Positions 28,054 through 38,135 of a stretch of DNA of 64,000 nt are shown here, in pieces; the stretch's first letter is position 1, and the number at the start of each line of letters is the position of its first letter. The notes beneath the pieces are model-generated. The model made no database searches, was not told the origin of the DNA, and saw only the letters and a program-made list of their open reading frames with translations. The position numbers were made by a program, and so were the translations under genes. Origin of the DNA: a virus; IMG/VR virus record IMGVR_UViG_3300043137_000362, positions 27,324-91,323 of that record. One strand, 5' to 3'.

Positions 28054-28072
28054 ATCTTTTTACTCTCCGTTA

Positions 28073-28702
28073 TTATTTTGGTTGCACATATGTCACGGTC
28101 ACCGGGATTGATTGAGAACCACCAGTTTCGTTACCATATACGGTAATTGTAGTTTTAATAGTTGTTGTAATGTTTGGATTAGGAATGAAAGTAAATGCTA
28201 ATCCTCTTTCTACTGCCGCAGTTGTTGTGATTTCATCACCTAAGAATACTGGAATAGTTCCACTTCCTGCTGCTAAACCACTACCAACGATAGAACCTGC
28301 GTTTTTATTTGCAAGAACAATAGTATATCCAGATTGTGTATTACCACTTGGAGATGTAGTTGGTGTCAAAGAAACCTGACCTGAATTCTGATTTACAGAA
28401 ATTGATGGAACACCAAATTCTACTTTAGGAATTTTAGTTGTGCCTTTTGGTAAAGTTACTAATCTGTATCTTAAAACTTGTGTTTCATCCGGTGAAGCTT
28501 CTGTCACAGGAATTGCTCTAATCGCAGCATCATAGTATGCAGAACCCTTTGGGTGTGCTGGTTCGTATAATGTATAATCGATTTCGTCATCACCTAATGC
28601 GAACTTCGTAATGTTTAATCCTTCACCTGTTGCTAATTTTTCTCTACCTTTTTTGGTAAGAATTGCATCAACGGTAATTTCTGAATTGTCTAAATAAGCC
28701 AT
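28073..28702 (-). CDS. Probable virion protein of unknown function
   Basis: The 209-residue protein begins MAYLDNSEITVDAILTKKGR and contains KLATGEGLNITKFALGDDEI, a pattern I recall from structural genes of marine T4-like phages, though without a name. The second half is a Thr/Ser-rich beta domain (SVNQNSGQVSLTPTT). It sits between the giant baseplate protein and the paralogue pair and has its own late-type motif 28 bases upstream and an AGAGGA ribosome site. A tail or baseplate attachment role is inference. Confidence 0.62.
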   Translation of the reverse strand: MAYLDNSEITVDAILTKKGREKLATGEGLNITKFALGDDEIDYTLYEPAHPKGSAYYDAAIRAIPVTEASPDETQVLRYRLVTLPKGTTKIPKVEFGVPSISVNQNSGQVSLTPTTSPSGNTQSGYTIVLANKNAGSIVGSGLAAGSGTIPVFLGDEITTTAAVERGLAFTFIPNPNITTTIKTTITVYGNETGGSQSIPVTVTYVQPK

Positions 28703-28729
28703 AATTTTTATTCCTCTTTACTTTCAGTA

Positions 28730-28739
28730 TATAAATATA
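28730..28739 (-). promoter_or_regulatory. Late-type promoter motif before 28073-28702
   Basis: Exact TATAAATATA on the plus strand, sense TATATTTATA, 28 bases before the start codon at 28702. Confidence 0.6.
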
Positions 28740-28770
28740 AGTATTTTATAAAATTAAATATTTTTCAATA

Positions 28771-31700
28771 TTACTCAACTTCTAATATTGGTTCACCACT
28801 TCCTCTACCTGTGTTAGAAACTTTCAATGTATTTGGATTCGTAGTAAATGTTACAACTGCATCACCACCATCTAATGTGGTTTTAGATGTTTGTTTTGAA
28901 CCATTAAAGAAACTATTTTCCAAACCAGTTGTTAAATCTCCTACATTTTTATAGTGAGATGGTAAGTATCCATTTAATGGAGTAACTTCTACAATATTTC
29001 CATTAACAGATGGTGCACTTGCATCCCAATCTAAAATAGTTATTTTATATCGGTATTCTGTTTGTGAAATCATTTCCGTTCCTAATGAAGAATCATTTGG
29101 ATTTATATTTTGTGGAACATTTATAGTATAACTTTCTTTTATACGATATACTTTTTTACGTTCTTTTGTAATATTTCCAAATTTATCTAATTTAGTAATT
29201 TGTGAATTTCCATCTGAACCCCACAATCCAAATCCTTTTACTGAAATTGAATCTGGATCCATTCCTACTTGAATATATGAAGTAGCATCATATTCACCCA
29301 TTATAGATGAACCCAAATTTGCATCAATATTAAATACAATACCACCCATATCAGAACCTGAATTTATAGTCATATATCCTCTTTGGATATTGGTAGTTGT
29401 AGTATCAATTGATGATGTAATATTTGAAACATCACCACCAACAAAAACATCAGTAATTGAAGTTATAACACCATCGTATTGTGGATTTACAACCTCTAAA
29501 TTAACATCTGATGTTGTGCTTATAATAACATTATCAATTACATCATATGTAGAAATTACGTTTGTATTGGATTCAACATCAATTGAAGTTTCTAATGTAT
29601 TATCCGTTGCAGTTGGTTTACTCCACTTAACTTTACTTCTTTCTAAAATATGTGGTTCAATTAATAAACCAGATGAAACCTTTGCTCGAGCAGGAACTAA
29701 TGATTCTAATGTATCAAATAAAGATTTGTCAATGTATCTAACTAATTGAACATATTCATTGAAATTTAAATCATATCTATCGAAATAATAGTTTCGTAAT
29801 GTAGAAAGAGATTTATATTCATCTTTATATTCATCCGATGGATCACCGATATAATCATCAATATTGAATTGTCCTAATGATTTTAGAATATCCATATTAA
29901 TCTCCTTAATTGGAGAGAAGAATAATCCTAATCTATCTGAATCAATTGGTGATTGATCAAATGATTTTTTAGTAGAACGAGTTTTGTAATCCAACCCAAT
30001 ACCAGTTTCGGATTCTGAATTTATCTCATTTCCACTTAAATCATATTGTGTTTCAACTCTAAATTTATTTCCAACATTAAAACCAGAAGAAGGAACATTT
30101 GCAGTTACACTTCTTTCATATGGTGTATAGTTATATGGATATTCTGTAATAGAATTAAATCCAGATGCAATTGCAAATGATTCACCATAGGTATAATTCA
30201 TTGCAACGTTTTTGATTTGGATTTCCATTCCTACATTTTTAGGATATTCAAAATCTAAACGGAATAATAAATCATCAGTAGATGCTGAAATGTGATTACC
30301 ATCAATAGCATCGGGTAATAAAGCGTGATTATCAATACGTGATTCGTTCAATGCAGTTGACCATACTCTAACCTCATCAATTGAACCGGTAAATCCATTA
30401 CCAATAACTAATTCAGAACCACTTTTCCAAGAAGTTGTATCAATATCTAATTGAAGTTGAATTGAGCCAGAATTTCTGATTCTACCATCAAATCCTTCTT
30501 TTATATAAATGGTATATAATTCTTTAGTAGTATTGGTTGATTTATTTAATGTTAAATTGTAATACTCATCATAGAATACCGGAACATAATCTGTATAAAC
30601 TGAATGTTCAACTCCACTACCACTAATTGTAAATTTAACTCTTCCTAAATAGTTTGAACCACTTTCGATTTCCAATCTCCAAGCATTCGAAACTTCCGCA
30701 ACTAATTGGTCTTGCTTTTCAGTTGTGTTCAAGCGAATTTCTATCGAATTTGGAAAATCCGATGTTTCAACGTATTCTTTATATGGAATACTAATTTGTG
30801 ATGAATTCGTTAAATTGATTGCTGCAGTTCTATCATCATATGTAAATTGTGTTACACCTGTAGAATCTGGATCTGTTGGTCCACCGAACTCCATTATAGT
30901 TAATAATGAAGCAGGAATACCATAACAAGCCATTGCAGCATGTAATGCTCGTTTAGTTCCTTTATGTTTATTAAGATATGGTAAGTTATTTAATAATCTT
31001 CTCCATATTTCGTTTTGTCTATCTTTTCCACTCATTGATGAAACTTCAGTTCCATCTGAATGTTTACCAAATGCATATTCCCATAAGAATTGAGATTTAA
31101 CTCCCATATCGGCATCCCATCCAAGAGATTCCAACATATGATAAATTAAATCATCCTTAATACCAGATTCATATTTGTGTTCAAGTTTTTTAGCTTGAGA
31201 TATTCCTTTAATATGTGCCCATAAAATATCAAAGTGTTGACCAATCATATTAAAGAATAATACGAATTCTTGACCATTCTCATCTTCTCTTATGTGTTGT
31301 GGTAAATTATTTACAAACGATGATACGTTGTAATAATCATAATCACGAGCAGAAGAAACAATTCCATTATACCAACTCGTAACAGAACTATCAGTCGATG
31401 CACTTAATTCATTTTGTCCTGCACCTGGATATGATAATGACGATGATTCATTATATAAGAATTTTTCAAATGAATCAAATCCACGTTTAAGTTCATTAAT
31501 ATTTGATACAATTTGTTTTGCTTCGTTAGATGCTGCAATTGAACTCGTATTTTCATTAAGAGATTCGTATCTAGCATTATATCTTTCAATCGTTTCAACT
31601 TTGTAAACAAAATTATGAACACGTTCTTCTGCAGATGAATATTTAACAAAATTAGACCACCAATAATCTTCTTCGCCTAATACTATAATAGAACCACCAT

Positions 31701-33429
31701 CAATTGATGTTTCTAACACTTTAGATGAGGTTACGAACTTTATATCTAAATTATCCAATGAAAATTCAGATGACGATATAAATTGATTTACTAAATCGGT
31801 TGAAGTAGTTGAACCACTTGCAACTAAATCATCTAATATTTGATAGCCAATATCATCACCAATATCCAAATTAAAATTAGGAGTTAGTGGTGTGCAATCA
31901 TTTACTAAATCACCTAAGATTGTGATTTGCTCAATAATTGGAATTGATTGAATTTTAGAAATCCAAAGTTGTTGGTTCGGTTGAACTGATGTTGGTAATG
32001 GTTCGTATAATTTTAAAACCAATGATTTTTCTTCTTTGATTTTCTTTTTATACTTCTGTCCATTTGAATCGAATCCTTCATCATATACAGAAAAGGTTTC
32101 GGTGTCAATTCCCCACGTTGCAATTAATTTATTATCACCATCACCAAAGTGTGCATAGTGTGTTAATAATTTAGATATTTCATCTTTAAATAAAGAATCA
32201 TCTAAAGTCATTTGGAATGCAGAACGAATATCCGAAACTACATTTCCTCTTCTAAGTTTTAAATCACCTTTATCAAATAATATAGATATTTCTTCATTCT
32301 TACCTTCTGTTAATTCATCACCTTCAGAATTGTATGGTATTAAAATAAATTTGAATTGTATCTTATCAGTATCTTCATTATATTCTGCATTAGCTTTTTT
32401 CAATATTTGGCTAACGTTAAATGTAGCAAGACCAGAAGGTGAAAATCTACCCAATACAAATTGAGAATCTTTTTTAGAAACGTAAATATCTACATAATTT
32501 GCATTAATAGATTGCCAACTAATATCAAATGGAACATCAAATCCTGCAAAATCTTTACCCTTAATGGTTTCAGGATAATATATGTTTGTAATATCCGGAC
32601 CAGGTAAATAAGATTTACTTAATACGTTTATTGATATTGATTGAGTTGAACCACTACCACCTCTCGATGAAACTGGTTGTAAGTATAATGTGTAATTCCC
32701 AATTCCATTTACAAATTCTGATTGAGATAAATCAATGACACCATTGGTTGGTAATTGTCTTTGAATATTACCCAATGACATTATTACAAAATCAGAATTT
32801 TCAGATGTATATGAAATTTGTAATGGGTTTGAATCATTTATATTCCAAGTAAAATTTGTATCCGATACTGAAAGTGTTGGTGAATTTGGAGCAGGAACAA
32901 CGTTGTTTTTACTAGCAACCATTTCGATGGTAGTTTGACCAATCGGTAGCGTTACTTTAAAATCACTATTGTTAGAAACTACGTTTGTTAATGAATTCTT
33001 AACAATTGCATTAAATGAATACGTTTCACCTTTATCACCTATAAATTCTATATAATTAGGATTACCTAAATTTACATTAATAATTGTATCGGCATTAATA
33101 GTACCAGTTTGACCATCCGATGTTCGATATGAAATTAATCCGTATTTGTATATATCTGCTTTGATTGATACAACTGCAGTAGGAATTTCAGATGGAATAA
33201 TTACTTCTGGTTGAGTAAATTGTAAATTAGCATAAGGTGTATCTAATGGATTTATTTGAGTATATTCATTAGGTTGTCCATCTACCATTTTAGTGATTAC
33301 AATTTGATATTGCTTAACTGATGGTGTTACGATTGGAGGGTTCGAACCGGCAGCACTTCCTGCACCACTATTTCCTCCGCTATTGTAACCAGAATTTCCA
33401 CTTAAATTGTATGGGTCGTTGTATGCCAT
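28771..33429 (-). CDS. Giant baseplate protein, gp7/P2-gpI-like with LamG domain
   Basis: The 1552-residue protein has at least four regions: Gly/Ser-rich start (GNSGYNSGGNSGAGSAAGS); Ig-like domains (about 40-400); a central region (about 735-845) with RLLNNLPYLNKHKGTKRALH, resembling the HKGT segment of P2 tail protein I and T4 gp7-like wedge proteins; and a LamG-like sandwich (about 870-1065, with GSIDEVRVWSTALNE and DLLFRLDFEYP). The rest is beta-rich. It follows the gp6-gp25 block in gene order, consistent with a wedge protein. The LamG may bind glycans on the virion or host. Assignment to gp7 rests on gene order and one motif. Confidence 0.68.
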   Translation of the reverse strand: MAYNDPYNLSGNSGYNSGGNSGAGSAAGSNPPIVTPSVKQYQIVITKMVDGQPNEYTQINPLDTPYANLQFTQPEVIIPSEIPTAVVSIKADIYKYGLISYRTSDGQTGTINADTIINVNLGNPNYIEFIGDKGETYSFNAIVKNSLTNVVSNNSDFKVTLPIGQTTIEMVASKNNVVPAPNSPTLSVSDTNFTWNINDSNPLQISYTSENSDFVIMSLGNIQRQLPTNGVIDLSQSEFVNGIGNYTLYLQPVSSRGGSGSTQSISINVLSKSYLPGPDITNIYYPETIKGKDFAGFDVPFDISWQSINANYVDIYVSKKDSQFVLGRFSPSGLATFNVSQILKKANAEYNEDTDKIQFKFILIPYNSEGDELTEGKNEEISILFDKGDLKLRRGNVVSDIRSAFQMTLDDSLFKDEISKLLTHYAHFGDGDNKLIATWGIDTETFSVYDEGFDSNGQKYKKKIKEEKSLVLKLYEPLPTSVQPNQQLWISKIQSIPIIEQITILGDLVNDCTPLTPNFNLDIGDDIGYQILDDLVASGSTTSTDLVNQFISSSEFSLDNLDIKFVTSSKVLETSIDGGSIIVLGEEDYWWSNFVKYSSAEERVHNFVYKVETIERYNARYESLNENTSSIAASNEAKQIVSNINELKRGFDSFEKFLYNESSSLSYPGAGQNELSASTDSSVTSWYNGIVSSARDYDYYNVSSFVNNLPQHIREDENGQEFVLFFNMIGQHFDILWAHIKGISQAKKLEHKYESGIKDDLIYHMLESLGWDADMGVKSQFLWEYAFGKHSDGTEVSSMSGKDRQNEIWRRLLNNLPYLNKHKGTKRALHAAMACYGIPASLLTIMEFGGPTDPDSTGVTQFTYDDRTAAINLTNSSQISIPYKEYVETSDFPNSIEIRLNTTEKQDQLVAEVSNAWRLEIESGSNYLGRVKFTISGSGVEHSVYTDYVPVFYDEYYNLTLNKSTNTTKELYTIYIKEGFDGRIRNSGSIQLQLDIDTTSWKSGSELVIGNGFTGSIDEVRVWSTALNESRIDNHALLPDAIDGNHISASTDDLLFRLDFEYPKNVGMEIQIKNVAMNYTYGESFAIASGFNSITEYPYNYTPYERSVTANVPSSGFNVGNKFRVETQYDLSGNEINSESETGIGLDYKTRSTKKSFDQSPIDSDRLGLFFSPIKEINMDILKSLGQFNIDDYIGDPSDEYKDEYKSLSTLRNYYFDRYDLNFNEYVQLVRYIDKSLFDTLESLVPARAKVSSGLLIEPHILERSKVKWSKPTATDNTLETSIDVESNTNVISTYDVIDNVIISTTSDVNLEVVNPQYDGVITSITDVFVGGDVSNITSSIDTTTTNIQRGYMTINSGSDMGGIVFNIDANLGSSIMGEYDATSYIQVGMDPDSISVKGFGLWGSDGNSQITKLDKFGNITKERKKVYRIKESYTINVPQNINPNDSSLGTEMISQTEYRYKITILDWDASAPSVNGNIVEVTPLNGYLPSHYKNVGDLTTGLENSFFNGSKQTSKTTLDGGDAVVTFTTNPNTLKVSNTGRGSGEPILEVE

Positions 33430-33456
33430 TAGTTAATTTCCACTTTATTTATAATT

Positions 33457-33753
33457 TTAATTTGCAGTGATTAAATACTTTTCAGTTAATTTAGTTGATG
33501 AATTATATACTTCAATTAATTTAGAACTCGTATTTAATTCTTTCTCTCTAAAAATTAAAGTATGGGGAGTTTTATATCCACTATCACTTCCATTAATGTA
33601 TATTGAGCAATTTGTTGGAGATGAATTTACACTAAACGCAATTTCTCTATCACTTTCTACTATACTTGGTGCAGTTCCTCCACCTCCTCCGCCACCGCCG
33701 GAGTAATCATATAGATTATCAATACCAGAATCTTGTGTTAATGATTGAATCAT
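33457..33753 (-). CDS. Small protein with PEGA-like domain and polyglycine linker
   Basis: The 98-residue protein has a short helical N-terminus, a run of eight glycines (about 20-27) and then a PEGA-like beta domain (VNSSPTNCSIYINGSDSGYK ... TPHTL). PEGA domains are small surface-protein modules of unclear function. The glycine run makes a flexible joint. It starts 20 bases after a weak late-type motif and precedes the giant baseplate gene by 27 bases, so the two are probably co-transcribed and may meet in the virion. Confidence 0.58.
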   Translation of the reverse strand: MIQSLTQDSGIDNLYDYSGGGGGGGGTAPSIVESDREIAFSVNSSPTNCSIYINGSDSGYKTPHTLIFREKELNTSSKLIEVYNSSTKLTEKYLITAN

Positions 33754-33772
33754 AATTTACTTTCTCTTTCTA

Positions 33773-33782
33773 TATAAGTATT
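33773..33782 (-). promoter_or_regulatory. Weak late-type promoter motif before 33457-33753
   Basis: Plus strand TATAAGTATT, eight of ten bases of the late-type motif, 20 bases before the start codon. The position fits the rule, the sequence less so. Confidence 0.4.
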
Positions 33783-34619
33783 TTAAGGATATAAAATTGG
33801 TTGTATTAAACGAAGTTCCACCAAAGAATCGTATATATCTTTTATATTTCCTCCAATTTGTTTATGTCGTTCAACTACTAATCTGACACACTCCACTTTA
33901 TTCATATTGGTAAATTTATCAGAACCTTGCCAATGGTAATATGAGTTTTTAGTATTAACTCGTATTTCATCATATCCTAATGAATAATATGAAACAATTC
34001 GTTGTAATAAATGTTCACATAAAAAATGTGAAATTAACGAATTACCAACTGCTAATTCTGAATTTAATTTTGTTATATAATCTTCATTTTTCAAATACCA
34101 TTCTCGTAAAGTTTCATATGATTTGATAAAATATTGTAATACTCCATTATTAGATTTCCAATGTATTAAGTTAGTTGAAAAACTTTTGGTTTGAGTATTA
34201 TCCCATTCAGGTATTAATTGAGATATTCCTAACTTATTTACAATATCATATGATTCTTTTATATAACCATCATTTGGTAAATTTACTATTTCATCAAATG
34301 AAACAAAAGTTGATTGATTTTTATTAAATTCTAATTTTGAATGTAAAAATACATCACCATCAATTGTAATATAATCATCACTTCTAGTTTTCCAAATATA
34401 AATTTTAGTATCATCAAATAAACGATAATCTAAATTATCTATATTATAAGTTTCATCTACATAATCACCCAATCTATCAACAGCATCAGTTGAACCATAT
34501 AATATAGTTTCATACCCCAATTCTTTAGCCATATGAATTGATAAATAAAACATATCATAGATATATGGACTATGTGGCACTTCTGGCATTCTATTTGCCA
34601 AACTCCAAATTAATTTCAT
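33783..34619 (-). CDS. Putative GT-A-like glycosyltransferase inside the tail block
   Basis: The 278-residue protein has an alpha/beta start (LIWSLANRMPEVPHSPYIYD), a strand ETILYGSTDAVD and DYITIDGDVFL, where DGD can be the DxD metal site of GT-A transferases. The pattern resembles DUF6734-type proteins, from memory. The protein at 54755-55531 has a similar layout (MLDLDTLIF). It sits among baseplate genes, so its target may be a virion protein. No signal or membrane segment. Confidence 0.5.
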   Translation of the reverse strand: MKLIWSLANRMPEVPHSPYIYDMFYLSIHMAKELGYETILYGSTDAVDRLGDYVDETYNIDNLDYRLFDDTKIYIWKTRSDDYITIDGDVFLHSKLEFNKNQSTFVSFDEIVNLPNDGYIKESYDIVNKLGISQLIPEWDNTQTKSFSTNLIHWKSNNGVLQYFIKSYETLREWYLKNEDYITKLNSELAVGNSLISHFLCEHLLQRIVSYYSLGYDEIRVNTKNSYYHWQGSDKFTNMNKVECVRLVVERHKQIGGNIKDIYDSLVELRLIQPILYP

Positions 34620-34631
34620 ATAACAATATTA

Positions 34632-35987
34632 TTAACGTAGATATTCTGTGTTGTTATTTATATTACCTGAATATGATGGTATATAAGGGTCACCCGCACC
34701 ACCCGTTTTAGGTGTAGGTGGTTCTGGTACAACTGCAGGAATTATTGGTGTTGGAACTACGGGAGTTGACGGAACATCATAATATGGGTAACCACCTATA
34801 TCATATTTAATTGTAGGTGGAGGTGTGATTTCCGGCTGAGTCACTATTATAGTTTTAGGATTTTCCTTAATTGGTTGAATTGGTTTATCTTCTGCAGGTG
34901 TTGGTGCTGTAAAAATACAACTACCATCATCCTCTTTTGCAAGTGGATTGTAATTTAATGCATTTGGATTCATACAACCTCTAACAACTGATTGACGATT
35001 ATCTAACACATTACTTTGATATTTATTACCCGATTGAATTGTTTTCAAAATTTGGGTAGTTTTATCTAATGTTTCTTGTTCTTCTTTAGTTAAAATATTT
35101 TCCTCTTGAATATTTCGTTGAGGTAAGAATTTATCAATTATTTTTATTAATATTGAACCAATTGTTTCTTTAATTTTTTCAACTGAAAGTTCTATTGGAA
35201 TTGTAGTGGAAAGTGGTTTACCATAATCTAATGATGATATATCCCAATTTCGGTTTTCAATATAGTATTGAGTTGCTTCAATTAGAGTTTCTCTAATTTG
35301 ATTCATAAACAATTCAAAATCTTGTATCTTAAATTCTTTCTGAATTAACTTAACGTAATTATCACCACTAGCAACCGTTCCATTCAATATTAAAAAGTTT
35401 TTTAATACATCTTCGATTTTAATTGCTTCAATCATTGGTTTTACAAAATAAATCGTATCATCTCTGAATTGTCCCTCTTTTAAAAGAACATCTAATCTAA
35501 GTTGTAAATCTTCTAAAACTTCTTCGTTATTATCTTCCAATGGTAAGACACGAATTTCAGTACGAGATGGTGAAATTTCATGTATCCAAAGTTTATCTTT
35601 ATCAATAACTTCAGAACCAACTCGTCTGTTTAATAAATTAATTTGAGTTTTAAAAATACCATTTGAGTATCCCGCTTCGGTTACTAATTTTTCAATATCA
35701 ATAATATACTCATCTGCACCATTCATTCTTTGTCTAGATTTAGTATTCGTAATTAAAAAGTATTTACGAATATTTTCACTATTCAATGGAATGTATTTTA
35801 CCATTAATCCACTATCACCTTGTGGTAATTGATTATCATTAATATCGTAGATTATGAATTCAATCAAATCAGCAGAACCCATACCAAAATAAGCCTTACC
35901 AACTTCACGTTCGAAAATAGCTCTATCCTTTGGGTCTACCTTATATCCCTTTTTTTCAATTACCTCTTTGAATCCTTTTATTGCCAT
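34632..35987 (-). CDS. Baseplate-associated protein with Cys-bounded flavobacterial motif and Pro-rich tail
   Basis: The 451-residue protein has a globular N-terminal domain (1-300; FGMGSADLIEFIIYDINDNQ) typical of phage tail structural proteins, a helical stretch, then CMNPNALNYNPLAKEDDGSC (338-357). This motif, with Asp/Asn oxygens and two Cys at its ends, is common in flavobacterial secreted proteins, where it resembles calcium-binding thrombospondin type 3 repeats. A Pro-rich C-terminal tail follows (PAEDKPIQP, PEITPPPT, VPEPPTPK). Start overlaps the end of the upstream gene by ten bases. Function not established; an exposed tail component is inferred. Confidence 0.62.
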   Translation of the reverse strand: MAIKGFKEVIEKKGYKVDPKDRAIFEREVGKAYFGMGSADLIEFIIYDINDNQLPQGDSGLMVKYIPLNSENIRKYFLITNTKSRQRMNGADEYIIDIEKLVTEAGYSNGIFKTQINLLNRRVGSEVIDKDKLWIHEISPSRTEIRVLPLEDNNEEVLEDLQLRLDVLLKEGQFRDDTIYFVKPMIEAIKIEDVLKNFLILNGTVASGDNYVKLIQKEFKIQDFELFMNQIRETLIEATQYYIENRNWDISSLDYGKPLSTTIPIELSVEKIKETIGSILIKIIDKFLPQRNIQEENILTKEEQETLDKTTQILKTIQSGNKYQSNVLDNRQSVVRGCMNPNALNYNPLAKEDDGSCIFTAPTPAEDKPIQPIKENPKTIIVTQPEITPPPTIKYDIGGYPYYDVPSTPVVPTPIIPAVVPEPPTPKTGGAGDPYIPSYSGNINNNTEYLR

Positions 35988-37072
35988 ACTGCACCTACTT
36001 TATTAACGGTTGATTTATTTATGTAATAAATCATTTTACTGAATGATACTCCTACTTTATGTATAAGATTTCCATATAAATTGTCAGTTTTCAATACACC
36101 CATTTCATATGCCATATGTTCTGACCAATGTTTGATAAAAGTATAATAGAATATTTTTGTTCCTGTTGGATTTTTTTTCATCCATTCAACCACTGGTGAT
36201 GCCCACTGCCAATATCCTTGTAATATATTTTTATTGTTTTTATACATATGGTAGCCAAATCTTCTATCTGCTAAGAATATATTTTCTGGCATCAATCCTT
36301 GATTATACATCTCTGTGCAAATTATAGTTCCCTTCTTAGGTGCCGGAGCTGCTGCACCTGCTGCTGCTGCACTTGCTGCTGCTAAGTTTGCTTGTGAAAT
36401 TGCTTCACCTTGTGCTTTTGCTAATTGAATAAATGCATCATTTAATTGTTTATTCAAATCTATAATTTGATTATTAGCATCAGTCAATTGTGCTTGTGCT
36501 TGTTTTGTAAATTCAATGAACGATGATTTTTCTGCTAACAAACCTTGTAGTTGTGCTTCAGTTGAAACTCGTTCAATACCTTCTTTAACACCCTTAGATA
36601 ATGCAGATTGATAATCCAAAATTGTTGCTGCATATTTGGTATTTGCAGTATCTCTTTCTGTTTCCGCACTTGCTCTTAATAATTTTTCTAAATCTAATTT
36701 AACATTCAAATCATCAATTTCGATTTTTAATCTTTCGATTTGTTGTAATGCTAAATTTAATTGTTTTGTTAAATCTTTTATTTGATTTAATGCACTTTGG
36801 TATTTTAAGAATAAATCATCAAATACCGTTTTTAAAACCGTAGCAGGTCCTTCGGGTGTTTGATTTCCAATTAACTCATCTACAATCGTATCAACTGCTT
36901 TTACTAATTGTTGTTCATTGTAAATAGGACGTTCAACATATCCAAATGATTCACCATCCGTATTTAGTGCAGTATTGACAACTAAATTTCCACCGCCATC
37001 AAATGTTTGATTTAATGCGGAAGAACCACTATTCATTAGTTCACTTAATATAAACTCGTTATCTAATGCCAT
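35978..37072 (-). CDS. Coiled-coil virion protein
   Basis: The 364-residue protein has a short N-terminal domain (1-80), a long coiled coil (about 80-235, heptads with many Gln and Leu, LALQQIERLKIEIDDLNVKL), an Ala-rich hinge (AAASAAAAGAAAPAPKKG) and a C-terminal globular part beginning ICTEMYNQGLMPENIFLADR. This C-terminal segment, with several Trp and Tyr, resembles domains found in other phage virion proteins of unknown function. The coiled coil suggests a rod or a trimeric fibre linked to the baseplate. Start is ATG with no strong ribosome site visible. Confidence 0.65.
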   Translation of the reverse strand: MALDNEFILSELMNSGSSALNQTFDGGGNLVVNTALNTDGESFGYVERPIYNEQQLVKAVDTIVDELIGNQTPEGPATVLKTVFDDLFLKYQSALNQIKDLTKQLNLALQQIERLKIEIDDLNVKLDLEKLLRASAETERDTANTKYAATILDYQSALSKGVKEGIERVSTEAQLQGLLAEKSSFIEFTKQAQAQLTDANNQIIDLNKQLNDAFIQLAKAQGEAISQANLAAASAAAAGAAAPAPKKGTIICTEMYNQGLMPENIFLADRRFGYHMYKNNKNILQGYWQWASPVVEWMKKNPTGTKIFYYTFIKHWSEHMAYEMGVLKTDNLYGNLIHKVGVSFSKMIYYINKSTVNKVGAVWQ

Positions 37073-37073
37073 A

Positions 37074-38135
37074 TTATTTTTCTATTGTAAATGTTAAATC
37101 TTTATCGGAAAAATATTCAATAACACCGTTTCGTTCTACTTTTATTTCAATGTAGTATTCTCTATTAGTTTCCCAATTGGTAAGATTTAATTTGAAGAAA
37201 TTACCATTACCATCACAACTTACTTTTGTGTAATCGCTGAATGGGATAATAACCTCCTCCGTAATAACATCCTTTATTTGATAGTAAGTAGTTGCAGGTA
37301 AATAAGTTACGTCATTATATGCAAATTGATTACCATAGTGTTTAAGTGGGTATTTCTCTCTACCGAACACTTTAATCTCAGGTGAACTACCAACCTTATA
37401 TTTAGTTTTTAGTCTCTTAAATGTGACATATATATCATCAGCGGTTAATTCTGGTAATGAACCAGTAGTAAAGGTGGAATCATCCCATCCAATTCTAACT
37501 TTTGGTTGATATATAGTGTTTGTTTCCTTTGAGAAGAATTTTAATTGTCCATAATCGTTTGTATCATTTTCTAATATAGAATCATGTTTTAATATCAATC
37601 CATCATTTGGAATATCACCACTTATCCACAAATTCATCATATCGATAATATCCATTTCAACATCACAACTCTGATATTCGTATGCTTGAGTTGCAACAGA
37701 ACTCGTATACCAAGTTCCACCCTTTCCGTTATATGAACCAGTAGATTCCGGCGATAATGAATCTGAACGTAACCATGCAGTTGATGTGGATAATGAATTC
37801 CATGTTACACCATCCGTAGTTATTTCATCAAATCTAGTACCAATTCCCATTTCCCAACTCTGTGAAACCGGATATGCATATAATGTATATGATAATGGAA
37901 TTTCGTTTGCTTCACACTCTCTTAAAATTAATTCGGCAGAACTCATTGTAATTTCACCCGAATATAATGATGATGATAATTGAGTTGTATCAAATTTAAT
38001 CAAAGAATGTGATATATCTTTTAAGTTTCCATAATAAGTTTTAGAAACTTCTAATATCTCATCCAACCCAGTATTTTGATTAGGTTGTTGTAAATAAATC
38101 GATGCATCTTTTGATGCTGTTAAAAAATATATCAT
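37074..38135 (-). CDS. DNRLRE-like beta-sandwich baseplate protein
   Basis: The 353-residue protein starts MIYFLTASKDASIYLQQPNQ and contains the DNRLRE-like core SLIKFDTTQLSS and SAELILRECEANEIPLSYTL with an SQSWEMGIG loop. This is an Ig/CBM-like fold found in phage tails and bacterial surface proteins, often in adhesion. The last part (about 250-353) is another beta domain. The start shares TAATG with the end of gp6 upstream, so they are co-translated. A baseplate or short tail-fibre attachment role is inferred from position. Confidence 0.68.
   Translation of the reverse strand: MIYFLTASKDASIYLQQPNQNTGLDEILEVSKTYYGNLKDISHSLIKFDTTQLSSSLYSGEITMSSAELILRECEANEIPLSYTLYAYPVSQSWEMGIGTRFDEITTDGVTWNSLSTSTAWLRSDSLSPESTGSYNGKGGTWYTSSVATQAYEYQSCDVEMDIIDMMNLWISGDIPNDGLILKHDSILENDTNDYGQLKFFSKETNTIYQPKVRIGWDDSTFTTGSLPELTADDIYVTFKRLKTKYKVGSSPEIKVFGREKYPLKHYGNQFAYNDVTYLPATTYYQIKDVITEEVIIPFSDYTKVSCDGNGNFFKLNLTNWETNREYYIEIKVERNGVIEYFSDKDLTFTIEK

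Noticed and set aside
29390-29749. A 119-residue plus-strand frame in the baseplate giant
   Set aside because: Shadow of a long conserved gene; composition mirrors the Val/Thr/Ser repeats of the other strand.
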